Assembly (NCBI GenBank): GCA_040752115.1
Contig: JBFMFB010000015.1
Span: 1-51,659 of the forward strand
Direction: 5' to 3'
Origin: JBFMFB01 sp040752115
GTDB lineage: Bacteria > Pseudomonadota > Gammaproteobacteria > Burkholderiales > Sulfuricellaceae
Length of the DNA stretch: 51,659 nt
The notes under the pieces were generated by a model, which worked only from the letters and a program-made list of their open reading frames with translations, did no database searches and was not told where the DNA came from. Each line of letters starts with the position of its first letter. Position 1 is the stretch's first letter. Of this stretch, positions 43,172 through 51,575 are shown one piece after another. The translations under genes were made by a program, and so were the position numbers.

Positions 43172-44494
43172 ATGACAAGGATAACCGGAAGCACCACAAA
43201 GGGTACATCGCTGAAGCTCACGAAAACGAAGGTCGAGAGCTTGCCCGTACCGACTGACAAAGATCAGGTGTTCTATTGGGATAGTGAGACAAAGGGGTTC
43301 GGGGTGCGTGTCACCGCCAACGGAGCGCGAAGCTACATCGTCCAGCGCCCGGTGCATGGCAAGACCCGCCGCTTCACGCTTGGGCCACATGGGGTTCTGA
43401 CGTGTGACGAGGCGCGAAAGCGTGCCATGGAAAAGCTGCTGGAGATGATGGACGGCATCAACCCGCAGGAGGAGAAGCGCAAGAAGGTCGCGCAGACCGA
43501 AACCCTCCGCGAAGTGATGGAGGACTACATCGAGCACAAGCGCACCAAGCATGGCCCGCTTCGCCCTGCCAGCAAGGCAGACCTTCGGAAATGTGTGGTC
43601 GTAACCTTCGCTGATTGGGCTGACAAGCCGGTTGCCGAGATTAACCGCGAGGCGTGCATTAAGCGGTTCCGCGAGCTGTCCAAGCTAGCACCAGTGCAGA
43701 CTAATCAGGCGTTCCGCAACCTGCGGGCGCTGCTCAACTGGGCGCGGGAGAAGAACGCCACCAGTGATGGCACTTACCCGATTCTGCCGGTCAATCCTGT
43801 GTCGCAGATGTTCAAGCAAGGGGGCATGGCGAAGTGGAACCCGGAGAAGGCACGCGCTACCCGCATCCCGAAGGACAAGGTTGGCGCAGTGTGGCTCCTG
43901 CTGGAACAGCACGGCGACCCCGAGCGCAATATCACCACCACCTGCACCAGTGCTGACCTGATTGCATTCATGCTGCTGACCGGCACTCGTGTATCGGAAG
44001 CCTGCCAGCTTACTTGGGACAGGGTGAAGCTTGACGGCGACATGCCGACTTATCACCTCGCGGTAACGAAGAACCACAACCCTGTGACCTTTCCCATCAG
44101 CAAGGCGCTTCACACGCTGCTGACACGTCGCCTAGCTGCCCGCCTCAAAGGTAACGACTACGTCTTTCCAGCCCTGCGCGGCAAGAAGGGGTATCTCAGC
44201 GACCCTCGCGCTATGTTTGAGCGTGTGACGGAGGCGGCGGGGACGCACCTGCACCCGCACGCAATGCGCCGCACGTTCGAGGACGTGGCGCAGCTTGTGG
44301 GGGTGGATTCTGACAAGCGGCGGCAACTGCTCAACCACCTTGCCAGCGATGTGCATGGGACGGCATACGCGAACAACCCCGACCCGGCAGTCTTGATGCC
44401 CGCGATGGAGGCCATCAGCGCATGGATTACCCGTCAAGGTGAGATTGCCAAGGCAGCAGCCGAGGGGCAGAACGTCGTAGCCCTGCGGGCTTGA
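43172..44494 (+). CDS. int: tyrosine-type site-specific integrase
   Basis: 440-aa phage/island integrase. The N-terminal DUF4102-like arm-binding domain (about 12-105; KGFGVRVTANGARSYIVQR) is followed by a SAM-like core-binding domain and the catalytic domain with Arg273 (GTRVSEACQL), His363-x-x-Arg366 (HPHAMRRTF), His389 and nucleophile Tyr399. GAGGAAA lies upstream of the ATG. It is the first gene of the island, transcribed away from the tRNA remnant, where it should cut in the anticodon loop. Confidence 0.95.
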   Translation: MTRITGSTTKGTSLKLTKTKVESLPVPTDKDQVFYWDSETKGFGVRVTANGARSYIVQRPVHGKTRRFTLGPHGVLTCDEARKRAMEKLLEMMDGINPQEEKRKKVAQTETLREVMEDYIEHKRTKHGPLRPASKADLRKCVVVTFADWADKPVAEINREACIKRFRELSKLAPVQTNQAFRNLRALLNWAREKNATSDGTYPILPVNPVSQMFKQGGMAKWNPEKARATRIPKDKVGAVWLLLEQHGDPERNITTTCTSADLIAFMLLTGTRVSEACQLTWDRVKLDGDMPTYHLAVTKNHNPVTFPISKALHTLLTRRLAARLKGNDYVFPALRGKKGYLSDPRAMFERVTEAAGTHLHPHAMRRTFEDVAQLVGVDSDKRRQLLNHLASDVHGTAYANNPDPAVLMPAMEAISAWITRQGEIAKAAAEGQNVVALRA

Positions 44495-44765
44495 TGAGAC
44501 CCAAGAGTTAGACGGAAACAAAGCGGGCGAAAGTTGCAGCCTCAAGTTAATGACGGTAAATTAACAGCGTACCCACTTGCTGAACCCGTAGCGCAATGCT
44601 TCGGGAGGCCGTCCAACCCGAAAGGTGAGGACACGACCCGAAAGGGTCACACGAAAAGTCTGCGAAGGCGGACAGGGGGTTAGTGGCACTGGTAATGCGG
44701 TGCTGTTGGCCCACTGTCCGCCTTTTCTTTTGCTGGTGGCGGTGGCCGCAGATGGAGTCACCGCA

Positions 44766-45002
44766 ATGACCACGCTCAACGCAGCACCCGAAACCCCTGT
44801 TCGCCAACTCCTGAACAACGACGAAACCGCTGACATGCTCAACGTCAGCCGTCGCACCCTGCCGGTTTGGCGGGTGCAGGGCAAAGGCCCGAAGTTCATC
44901 AAGATCGGAAAGCTCGTTCGGTACGAGCGCACCGAGATCGAAGCTTGGATTCTGGCGAACACGCACGCCAACACCAGCCGCAATGGCGCTCAGTCCTACT
45001 GA
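44766..45002 (+). CDS. AlpA/excisionase-like helix-turn-helix protein
   Basis: 78-aa protein with a MerR-type (HTH_17) domain: LLNNDETADMLNVSRRTLPVWRVQGKGPKFIKIGKLVRY, seen here as the segments DETADMLNVSRRTL and KFIKIGKLVRYERTEIEAW. Such proteins act as excisionase or as an activator of integrase genes. The ATG at 44766 is chosen because GGAG lies 9 nt upstream; the frame is open earlier without tRNA- or promoter-related constraints. It lies between integrase and replication genes. Confidence 0.8.
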   Translation: MTTLNAAPETPVRQLLNNDETADMLNVSRRTLPVWRVQGKGPKFIKIGKLVRYERTEIEAWILANTHANTSRNGAQSY

Positions 45003-45113
45003 ACAAGGTATTCACAGGACATGCGCCAATCCATCAATTCGCAAAGCGTTTCAAGCGGTTCCGCCCGCTCCGGCCTCGCGCTGTAACCGATGCGTAACAG
45101 CTAGGGAAGAAAC

Positions 45114-47525
45114 ATGAGCTTCGATCAAACAAAACGGGCAGGGAGCGCGACCCCCCTACCCGTAAATGAGAACAACCAGAACAGCCCCCTGAATGAGCTT
45201 CCGGGGATTGTAGGCAGCATCGGCGCACAGGGCTTTGACAGTTTGCCTCATGGCTTGCGCGACCGCCCGCAATGGTGCCTTGCTGGTGCAGACAAGCGCC
45301 CGCTGACCGTTGATGGACGGGCCGCCAGCGTAACCGACCCGAGGACATGGAGCAGCTTTGATGCCGTTGCCCATGTGGCCGTCGAGAAGGGTTTGCATAT
45401 CGGATATGTGCTGACCGCCAGCGACCCTTACACCTGCATCGACTTGGACGTGAAGGACTCCCGCAACGAGGCAGACCCGAAGAAATGGACGACCCCGGAA
45501 CAGTTGGAGCGATTCCAGCGCATCGCGCAGGACTTCGACAGCTACACCGAGCGGTCGCGTAGCGGTATCGGCCTGCATGTCTGGGTCGAAGGGAAGGTCG
45601 GCAAAGGACGGCGGCGCGATGGCGTAGAAGTCTATTCGCAGGAGCGATTCATTATCTGCACCGGCGATTCCTACGTCCGAAAGCCCATTGCCAACCGGCA
45701 GGAAATGCTTGACCGCATGGTGTCGCAGATGACGGACGAGCAAGGGACGGCCACAGTGCAATTGATCGAGGTGGCCGAGACCGATGGCGACGACGTTATC
45801 TGGCAGCGCGGAGCGGATGCAAGCAACGGCGACAAGTTCCGGCAGCTATGGGCGGGCGATTGGAAGGGACTTGGCTACCCGTCGCAGAGCGAGGCCGATC
45901 TATCGCTCCTGTCCATGCTGGCCTTCTACAGCAAATCGAATGAGCAGGTGCGCCGGTTGTTCCGCATGTCGGAGCTGGGCAAGCGCGAGAAGGCAACGCG
46001 GAATGATGCATACCTGAATCGCACCTTGACGATGATTCGGGGCCGACTTGAGCGCGAGAATGAACGGGTCGCCAGCGCCGAGGTGTTGAGCGCCGAACTG
46101 GTGAAGAAATTGCAGGCGACCAGCGCGGCGCAAGCGGATCACCTTGGCTACCCCCTTGATCTGCACCCCAAAACGGCCCCAGCGCCCCGCAGCGCGGCCC
46201 AGCTACCCTGGCCTCCGGGTGTTGCCGGCCAGATTGCCCAGCTTATTCACGCTGCCGCCATGCGCCCGGTGCCAGAGGTCGCCATTGTGGCCGCTCTCGG
46301 TTTGCTGGCCGGGGTCTGCGGCGGAAGGTGGGTGATCCCGAAATCGGGCTTGAACCTGTATCTCGTTCTGCTGGCGAAAAGCGGTATCGGGAAGGAAGCC
46401 ATGCACGAAGGTATTTCGATGTTCATTCATGGCGTCAGGGCGAGGCAGCCCGAAGTGGAACGCTTCTTCGACTTTGCCGAGTACGCTTCCGGCCCCGCCC
46501 TCATCAAGACGATAGTTGATCGAACCTCATTCTTGCAGGTGTCCAACGAGTTCGGGCGCAGGTTAAAGCGCATGAGCGAAGCCAACGACGCCGCGCTGCA
46601 AGGCCTTCGTACTGCGATGACTAAGCTGTACTCCAAGTCCGGCCCGCAAGCCATCGTCGGGGGTATCGCCTACAGCGACAAGGAAAAGAACGTCGTCACC
46701 GTGAGCGGGGTTTCCTACAGCATGATTGGCGACTCCACCCCCGGCACCTTCCGCGAGGCCATTACTGCCGACATGATGGAGGACGGTTTCATGTCGCGCT
46801 TTACCGTTGTCGAGCATGAGGGCGACCGCCCACCGGAGAACCCCTGCCCAATGACGGCGCTGCCCGAGGGGTGGGCGGTATGGTTCAGCGAACTGGTAAC
46901 ACACGCGGTCACGCTCGACCGGAATATGACGTATCAGTTCGTCGGCCGCGACGAAGGGGCTGCGGGAATCCTGCACGCCTTCAATCAGGAGTGCGACGAC
47001 AGCATCAACCGTGCTGGCGACGACGAATCACGCCGCCAGATGTGGAACCGGGCGCACCTGAAGGCGCTTCGCATCGCTGCCTTGCTGGCGGTTGCCGACA
47101 ATTACTTGAACCCCTGCATAACCACATGCCACGCGGAATGGGCGATTGATCTTGTTCGGCGGGACATCGCGGTATTCACGAACCGTCTGCAAAGCGGTGA
47201 CATCGGGAGCGATGACAAGGCGCGAGAAACCAAGGTTCTAGCGATCCTTAAGGAATACCTGATTAAAGCGCCGAGCACCAGCTACAAGGTGAAGCCCGCC
47301 CTTCACCAGAACCGGATTATTCCGAGGAAATACCTGACGGTGAAAACCCACAGCCTCCCGGCATTCAAGTCCCACAAGCAAGGATCGACCGGGGCGCTTG
47401 AGCAGGCGCTGCGGAGCCTGTGTAGCAGCGGATACATCACGAAATGCTCAGGCACCGACATGGTGAAGGACTACAACGAACATGGCGAGTGCTACATGGT
47501 TTTGGACTTGCCGAGCTATGACTGA
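45114..47525 (+). CDS. replication protein: primase-polymerase-like N-terminus and DUF3987-type helicase C-terminus
   Basis: 803 aa. Residues about 40-210 resemble archaeo-eukaryotic primase/NrS-1 polymerase domains: HIGYVL, the metal-binding CIDLDVKD (108-115), SGIGLHVW (150-157) and GVEVYSQERFIICTG (170-184). Residues about 370-700 resemble the DUF3987/YfjI ATPase group, with a P-loop-like AKSGIGKEAM (421-430) that lacks the usual Ser/Thr after Lys. The C-terminal part holds predicted winged-helix-like segments. It should prime and unwind the element's DNA. Repeats directly downstream are a candidate origin. Confidence 0.82.
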   Translation: MSFDQTKRAGSATPLPVNENNQNSPLNELPGIVGSIGAQGFDSLPHGLRDRPQWCLAGADKRPLTVDGRAASVTDPRTWSSFDAVAHVAVEKGLHIGYVLTASDPYTCIDLDVKDSRNEADPKKWTTPEQLERFQRIAQDFDSYTERSRSGIGLHVWVEGKVGKGRRRDGVEVYSQERFIICTGDSYVRKPIANRQEMLDRMVSQMTDEQGTATVQLIEVAETDGDDVIWQRGADASNGDKFRQLWAGDWKGLGYPSQSEADLSLLSMLAFYSKSNEQVRRLFRMSELGKREKATRNDAYLNRTLTMIRGRLERENERVASAEVLSAELVKKLQATSAAQADHLGYPLDLHPKTAPAPRSAAQLPWPPGVAGQIAQLIHAAAMRPVPEVAIVAALGLLAGVCGGRWVIPKSGLNLYLVLLAKSGIGKEAMHEGISMFIHGVRARQPEVERFFDFAEYASGPALIKTIVDRTSFLQVSNEFGRRLKRMSEANDAALQGLRTAMTKLYSKSGPQAIVGGIAYSDKEKNVVTVSGVSYSMIGDSTPGTFREAITADMMEDGFMSRFTVVEHEGDRPPENPCPMTALPEGWAVWFSELVTHAVTLDRNMTYQFVGRDEGAAGILHAFNQECDDSINRAGDDESRRQMWNRAHLKALRIAALLAVADNYLNPCITTCHAEWAIDLVRRDIAVFTNRLQSGDIGSDDKARETKVLAILKEYLIKAPSTSYKVKPALHQNRIIPRKYLTVKTHSLPAFKSHKQGSTGALEQALRSLCSSGYITKCSGTDMVKDYNEHGECYMVLDLPSYD

Positions 47526-47859
47526 CGGCTCGCGCTCTTAAACATAAGGCAGCGGTTAAGAGCGCGAATCACCGGCAAACCATTGGTATTACTAGGTAAA
47601 AAAGTAAGTTTAAGAGTTTAAGAGTTTAAGACGGTGCCATTTTCATGCTGTTTGTACGGTAGGGGCCCCCGGCTTTAAGGCCTTAAAGTCTTAAACCAGT
47701 TCCAACGGTCGGCGGTTCTGCCAGCAAATGAACCGGACGGCCATGCAGTACAAGCCACCGCTGAACCATAGGGCGCTGACCTATCGAGAGGCCGGTGAGG
47801 GATAGCAAAACGTAATCGGCGGCCCGTAACCCATGTGGCCGTCATTCAAGGAGTGGGAA
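47526..47859. other. candidate replication origin with TTTAAGA repeats
   Basis: No gene. It holds an 11-bp inverted repeat CGCGCTCTTAA/TTAAGAGCGCG (47531-47541 and 47556-47566), three tandem copies of AGTTTAAG (47607-47630), a perfect 16-bp palindrome CTTTAAGGCCTTAAAG (47673-47688), and TCTTAAAC (47689-47696). Together these are eight copies of a TTAAG-type motif in both orientations in 170 bp, directly after the replication protein gene. Confidence 0.55.
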
Positions 47860-48183
47860 ATGGAAGAGAACGACAAGTTTGACCCGGTTCAATACATCGA
47901 TTGCCTGCCGTTCTATGGGACGAGCAAGAACGTCGTCGATGCCGAGGTGGAGGCAGCGTATCGGCGCGGGTTCGCCCAAGGCGCTGCCCAGACCCTGTAT
48001 GCAGTTCGGGAAGGCGTGCCGCTGGTGAAGGTCGAGAACTGGATTTTCGGGAAGCTCTGGGACTGGCGTTACAAGTGGCGTCAATGGAAGACCCGGCAGG
48101 TGAAGGGCGTCCTACCTCCCGACAGGCCGCGCATCGTGCGCCGGGATGCAGTGGCGCGTCGTGCGATCAGGCTGAACGGGTAA
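47860..48183 (+). CDS. hypothetical island protein
   Basis: 107 aa; not recognised. The N-terminus is acidic (MEENDKFDPVQY), the middle is AYRRGFAQGAAQTLYAVREG, and the C-terminus is basic and Trp/Arg-rich (LWDWRYKWRQWKTRQVKG). This suggests a nucleic-acid-binding or membrane-surface role, without firm evidence. The ATG at 47860 is chosen because AAGGAG lies 6 nt upstream. First gene after the putative origin. Confidence 0.65.
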   Translation: MEENDKFDPVQYIDCLPFYGTSKNVVDAEVEAAYRRGFAQGAAQTLYAVREGVPLVKVENWIFGKLWDWRYKWRQWKTRQVKGVLPPDRPRIVRRDAVARRAIRLNG

Positions 48184-48410
48184 CTAGCAAGACCCCGTTC
48201 TAGTCCCGTAATTGATTGACCTGCTTCTACTTTTTCAGTCATGCGAACTATCGAGTAACGGCTACGCAACTCTTTCACGAAAAACCGAGAGCGCCGCGCC
48301 GCCTGATGCCACCGCTGCAATGTGGCCGCAGACCACTATCCCTAGTAGGTTTGATGAAAACCGCCACTAGATGTAGTGCCGCGTTACCGGAAACGCCATA
48401 TGCTGCACTC

Positions 48411-48953
48411 ATGGTTAAGTCAAACGCACAACGTCAAGCCGAGTATCAGCGCAGGCAGCAGGAGGCCGGGAGCTACCGCCTTGACGCATACATCAGCCCC
48501 GACGCTCACGCGGCGCTTCAGCAGGTAGTGCAGCGCGACGGCATCAGCCGTAAAGACGCCATCGAGCGATCAATTCTCAACGAAGCGAAAGGACGCGACA
48601 TGCAATCCCAATTCCGCACCGACGACCCTGCTACCGACCCCGGCGGCAAACCGGCGATGGCAACCATTCGGCTGACTGCCGAGGAAGTAGCCCCGCGCAA
48701 ACCTGTTTCCCAACCCGCAACCCGAAAGGACGTATCACCCATGACCACGACGAACCCGGCACCGGCACGACCGAGCCAAATGACGGTGGCAGAGCATCAG
48801 GAGCTTGACCGCTTCAAGGCCCAAGCTGCTACCGGCATCCACATGCACGAGCAGGACGTTAAGGCCCACGCCTTCAATGGCGGCGATGCTGGCGCACGCC
48901 GCAAGGCGGCATTCGAGGCGCAACTGAACGCCACCAATCAGCACCGCAAGTAA
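48411..48953 (+). CDS. ribbon-helix-helix-like regulatory protein
   Basis: 180 aa. The first 65 residues (SYRLDAYISPDAHAALQQVV and GISRKDAIERSILNEA) look like a ribbon-helix-helix or CopG-type DNA-binding unit preceded by a basic segment. The rest is low complexity, with an internal MTTTNPAP that could be a second start, and ends in a charged AFNGGDAGARRKAAFEAQLN. A role in regulating or partitioning the element is inferred. The ATG at 48411 is chosen as the first Met of the basic domain. Confidence 0.65.
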   Translation: MVKSNAQRQAEYQRRQQEAGSYRLDAYISPDAHAALQQVVQRDGISRKDAIERSILNEAKGRDMQSQFRTDDPATDPGGKPAMATIRLTAEEVAPRKPVSQPATRKDVSPMTTTNPAPARPSQMTVAEHQELDRFKAQAATGIHMHEQDVKAHAFNGGDAGARRKAAFEAQLNATNQHRK

Positions 48954-48977
48954 ATCACCAACCACAAAGGAACCGAA

Positions 48978-49526
48978 ATGAACGCCCCTGATACCGCGAA
49001 ACTGAACGACGCCCTGCAAGCTGTCCTCCAACAGCTTGACGAGGCAACCACTGCCCAAGCCCTGCGGAAAGCCGAATGGACTACCGCCGCAGCCAAGGGC
49101 GACGACAAGACCGCCGACAAGCTGGAAGCGGACATGGAAAAGGCAGCGCGTGTCCTCCAACGGCTGGAAGTGCAGCGTGACGCACTGGTCAGCCAGATCA
49201 ACGACGCTGCCGAGGTGGAGCGTGCTACCCATGCCGCCCGCCTCAAGAAGAACGCCGACGCGCTGCTGGCTCAGTCGGTGGAGAAGTTCGGCGGGCTGGA
49301 ACCCCTTGCTGCCGCTCTTGCTGCCGCAGTTGATGCGCTGGCGGTGGATCACGACAAGTGGCGTGAGTCGCAATTCCTAGCGAAGCAAGCGGGCGCAACC
49401 CCGGAGGGCTTCTCGTCGCTGGACAACACCGATCAAGTGCATCGTGTTGTTGAGTCGCTGGGCAATTCCAAAGCGCGTATCGCTGGCCTCGCTCGTGAGT
49501 TTTCGAGGATCAGCGTTTTCCAGTAA
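48978..49526 (+). CDS. coiled-coil hypothetical protein
   Basis: 182 aa, strongly helical and charged, Ala-rich, with heptads from about residue 30 to 90 (ADKLEADMEKAARVLQRLEV). There is no signal peptide or membrane segment. It resembles small scaffold or terminase-adjacent proteins of phages only in composition. It begins 24 bp after the ribbon-helix-helix gene, with AAAGGAACC before the ATG, so it is in the same operon. Confidence 0.7.
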   Translation: MNAPDTAKLNDALQAVLQQLDEATTAQALRKAEWTTAAAKGDDKTADKLEADMEKAARVLQRLEVQRDALVSQINDAAEVERATHAARLKKNADALLAQSVEKFGGLEPLAAALAAAVDALAVDHDKWRESQFLAKQAGATPEGFSSLDNTDQVHRVVESLGNSKARIAGLAREFSRISVFQ

Positions 49527-49603
49527 GACCAGCACCAGCAGGCGTAACCATGTGGTCAGCATGACCGCATCCAGTGCCTCTCCAACACCTGCGAGAGGAC
49601 ACC

Positions 49604-50356
49604 ATGAAAACAGGACGTGGCCCGAAGGCCATCACATCAGCGAAGTCGATCCGCGAAGCGGAACGCCGTGCCGAGATTATCCAGATGCGCCTCGATGGTC
49701 GCAGCCTTCAAGAGATTGGCGACCATATGGGCATCACTGCGGTATCTGTCCATAACGTCATCACCCGAGCACTCGCCTCTATGGCGAAGGAACCAGCGGA
49801 GGAGCTGCTAGGCCTTGAGTTGGCCCGCCTCGATTCGCTGTATGCCGAAGCGATGAACGTCCTCCGCAGCTTCACCCCCCTTCTGCATAACGGCAAGGTC
49901 GTTCAGATTCCCGTTATCAACCGCGACGGCGAGATCGTCAAAGACCCCGGCACCGGCCAGCCCCTTACCTGCATCGCGGAGGACAAGGCGGCACGCCTCG
50001 CGGCAATCGCGGCAGCAGTGCGGGTCATGGAACGCCGAAGCCGTCTATTGGGGCTGGATGCCCCGAGCAGGATGCAGGCGGATTTCAACGTCACAACCGA
50101 CGAGAAACCGGCGCGTGATTTCAGCAAGCTGGACTCGAATGAAATGCAGCTATTGGGGGTACTGCTGGACAAGCTGGACGACCCGAACACCCCTGCGCCC
50201 GACGAGCGCCGCGACCTGCGCCATGAGGTACGGGAGAAGCTGACCCCCTTTGAAATTGGTGTCCTGCAATCGGTCTTCCGCAAGCTGGACATTCGATACA
50301 TCGCAGAGGACACGGTGAGCGGGCTGTACAGCACCACGAGCCTGCCCGCCCAATAA
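49604..50356 (+). CDS. helix-turn-helix protein, terminase-small-subunit-like
   Basis: 250 aa. The N-terminus has an HTH resembling sigma region 4 or terminase small subunits: IIQMRLDGRSLQEIGDHMGI followed by TAVSVHNVITRAL. A helical region with AARLAAIAAAVRVMERRSRLLGLDAP follows, a pattern seen in phage DNA-packaging small subunits. It could be a DNA-packaging recognition protein or a regulator. No large terminase lies in the window. The ATG at 49604 has GAGAGG upstream. Confidence 0.65.
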   Translation: MKTGRGPKAITSAKSIREAERRAEIIQMRLDGRSLQEIGDHMGITAVSVHNVITRALASMAKEPAEELLGLELARLDSLYAEAMNVLRSFTPLLHNGKVVQIPVINRDGEIVKDPGTGQPLTCIAEDKAARLAAIAAAVRVMERRSRLLGLDAPSRMQADFNVTTDEKPARDFSKLDSNEMQLLGVLLDKLDDPNTPAPDERRDLRHEVREKLTPFEIGVLQSVFRKLDIRYIAEDTVSGLYSTTSLPAQ

Positions 50357-50371
50357 GAAGGAGAGCCACAC

Positions 50372-50851
50372 ATGAGCATCACTACCCACACCGACCGCGC
50401 CGCCCGTCTGCATATCGTCTTTGACGACGAGCGCACCGCACCGCCTGCCCATTACACGATCTGGATTGAAGGCCGAGACAGGCTGGTCGTGGCGCAGCCC
50501 TTCGAGTCGCCTGCCGCCGTATGGCAGCGCGTGCTGGGCCAGTTGGCCGACATGCGCGACGTAATCCGGCGCGGTGCATGGGAAGGGCGCGACGGCATCT
50601 ATGCGACCATCTACGCGGGCATTCGCCCGACCGAGCAGCAGAAGCAGGCGCACATCCGCGACTGGATTGTGTTCTGCCTCACTCGGCTGGCGTCTCCGGG
50701 CTTCAACAAGGACGGCGATTCGCGGGTACAGGCACTCGTCGCCCTGAGCGAATTGCATGGACTGAACCAGCCGCGGGCGGTGCATGTGGTGACCCTGCCC
50801 ACGCTGGAACAAATCGAAGCCGAGATTGCCCGCCGCGAGGTTCAGCAATGA
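50372..50851 (+). CDS. hypothetical island protein
   Basis: 159 aa; not recognised. Mixed alpha/beta, with HIVFDDERTAPPAHYTIWIEGRD at the N-terminus (a conserved-looking strand region, cited in part) and helices later (EQQKQAHIRDWIVFCLTRLA). AAGGAGAGCC precedes the ATG. Its stop overlaps the next start as ATGA. Part of the colinear operon 47860-51066. Confidence 0.65.
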   Translation: MSITTHTDRAARLHIVFDDERTAPPAHYTIWIEGRDRLVVAQPFESPAAVWQRVLGQLADMRDVIRRGAWEGRDGIYATIYAGIRPTEQQKQAHIRDWIVFCLTRLASPGFNKDGDSRVQALVALSELHGLNQPRAVHVVTLPTLEQIEAEIARREVQQ

Positions 50852-51066
50852 CCGAGGGGCGCGACATTGTTGAGCCGGTCTATTGGCCGCAGCGCGACGA
50901 CAGGCGGGAGCCGGTTATTGACCGGAACTGCAACCCGCCTCGCGTTGTGCGATATGTCGGCTGGCGTCCCTGCATACGGTGTGGCCGTAAGTTCTTCTCG
51001 CGTGACGTTGCAGGGGTTCGCATGTGCCTACCCTGCAAGGATGGCCGCAGGGTCGAAGAATGGTAG
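50848..51066 (+). CDS. small zinc-ribbon protein
   Basis: 72 aa with a zinc-ribbon-like Cys set, CIRC (42-45) and CLPC (60-63), separated by 14 residues. The N-terminal half is acidic/basic mixed without a known fold. Such small zinc proteins often bind nucleic acids or other proteins. It is the last gene of the operon and starts within the previous stop codon. Confidence 0.7.
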   Translation: MTEGRDIVEPVYWPQRDDRREPVIDRNCNPPRVVRYVGWRPCIRCGRKFFSRDVAGVRMCLPCKDGRRVEEW

Positions 51067-51463
51067 TCCCTCAGTAACCACAACTCTCAGTGAGGCCGAG
51101 GCATAGCGGTGAGTCCCTCGTTAATCCAACCTCCGCAGCCGCAGGGGCGGTTCCTCCTCACCCTGATGCGGCACAGACCCGCCCTAGTCACATGACTTCG
51201 GTGGGTTTGTTTTTGGCATGAAAAATCATCGGCAGCAATCGGGCTATAGGCCAAGGTATTAGACGATTAGTCCAGCCCATACAAGCACGATGAGGACTAA
51301 TCGAACGCGGCCTGTGCGGCCTCGGCGAACTGGGCGGCATAGCGGGCGGCGTAGGCGACGATCACCGCAATGGTGCCGCACTGGTATTGGCTCGGGTACT
51401 GCGCGGCCTGTAGCTGGCACAGTGTGGCCGGTAGCCGTGAGCGTTGCGGGGTGCAGTAACGAA
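51067..51463. other. gene-poor right part of the island
   Basis: No convincing gene. Two related sequences GTCCCTCAGTAA and GTCCCTCGTTAA lie at about 51064-51126. A perfect 10-bp inverted repeat CGATTAGTCC/GGACTAATCG with a 20-nt spacer spans 51264-51303. A minus-strand open frame (51297 to about 51470) encodes a Tyr/Ala-rich peptide but lacks a usable start after the terminator. Confidence 0.5.
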
Positions 51464-51491
51464 AAACCCCAGCCGGTGAGGGCTGGGGTTT
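51464..51491 (-). terminator. terminator of the island tRNA
   Basis: Perfect 11-bp stem AAACCCCAGCC/GGCTGGGGTTT with a 6-nt loop; the minus strand ends in TTTTT. It lies 6 nt after the tRNA 3' end. Confidence 0.85.
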
Positions 51492-51496
51492 CGTTT

Positions 51497-51575
51497 TGGT
51501 GGGCCGCCTGTGAGTCGAACACAGCACCAACAGATTATGAGTCTGCTGCTCTAACCAAGCATGAGCTAGCGGCCC
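51497..51575 (-). tRNA. island-encoded tRNA with CAU anticodon (Met or Ile2)
   Basis: 79 nt with encoded CCA. Acceptor GGGCCGC/GCGGCCC and T-arm CTGTG-TTCGACT-CACAG are perfect. The anticodon arm is GCAGA-CTCATAA-TCTGT. The D-loop is 11 nt, longer than the 8-9 nt usual for this tRNA class. It shares the 10-bp GATTATGAGT core with the tRNA remnant at 42890-42935, but its stems differ from it. Confidence 0.85.

Noticed and set aside
47526..47700. CRISPR array
   Set aside because: The repeats are 8 bp and adjacent or palindromic, without unique spacers; no cas genes are present anywhere in the window.
51297..51530. Minus-strand frame ending in a Tyr/Ala-rich peptide
   Set aside because: The frame begins inside the tRNA and runs through its terminator; no start codon or ribosome-binding site follows the terminator. 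It could be a gene remnant.
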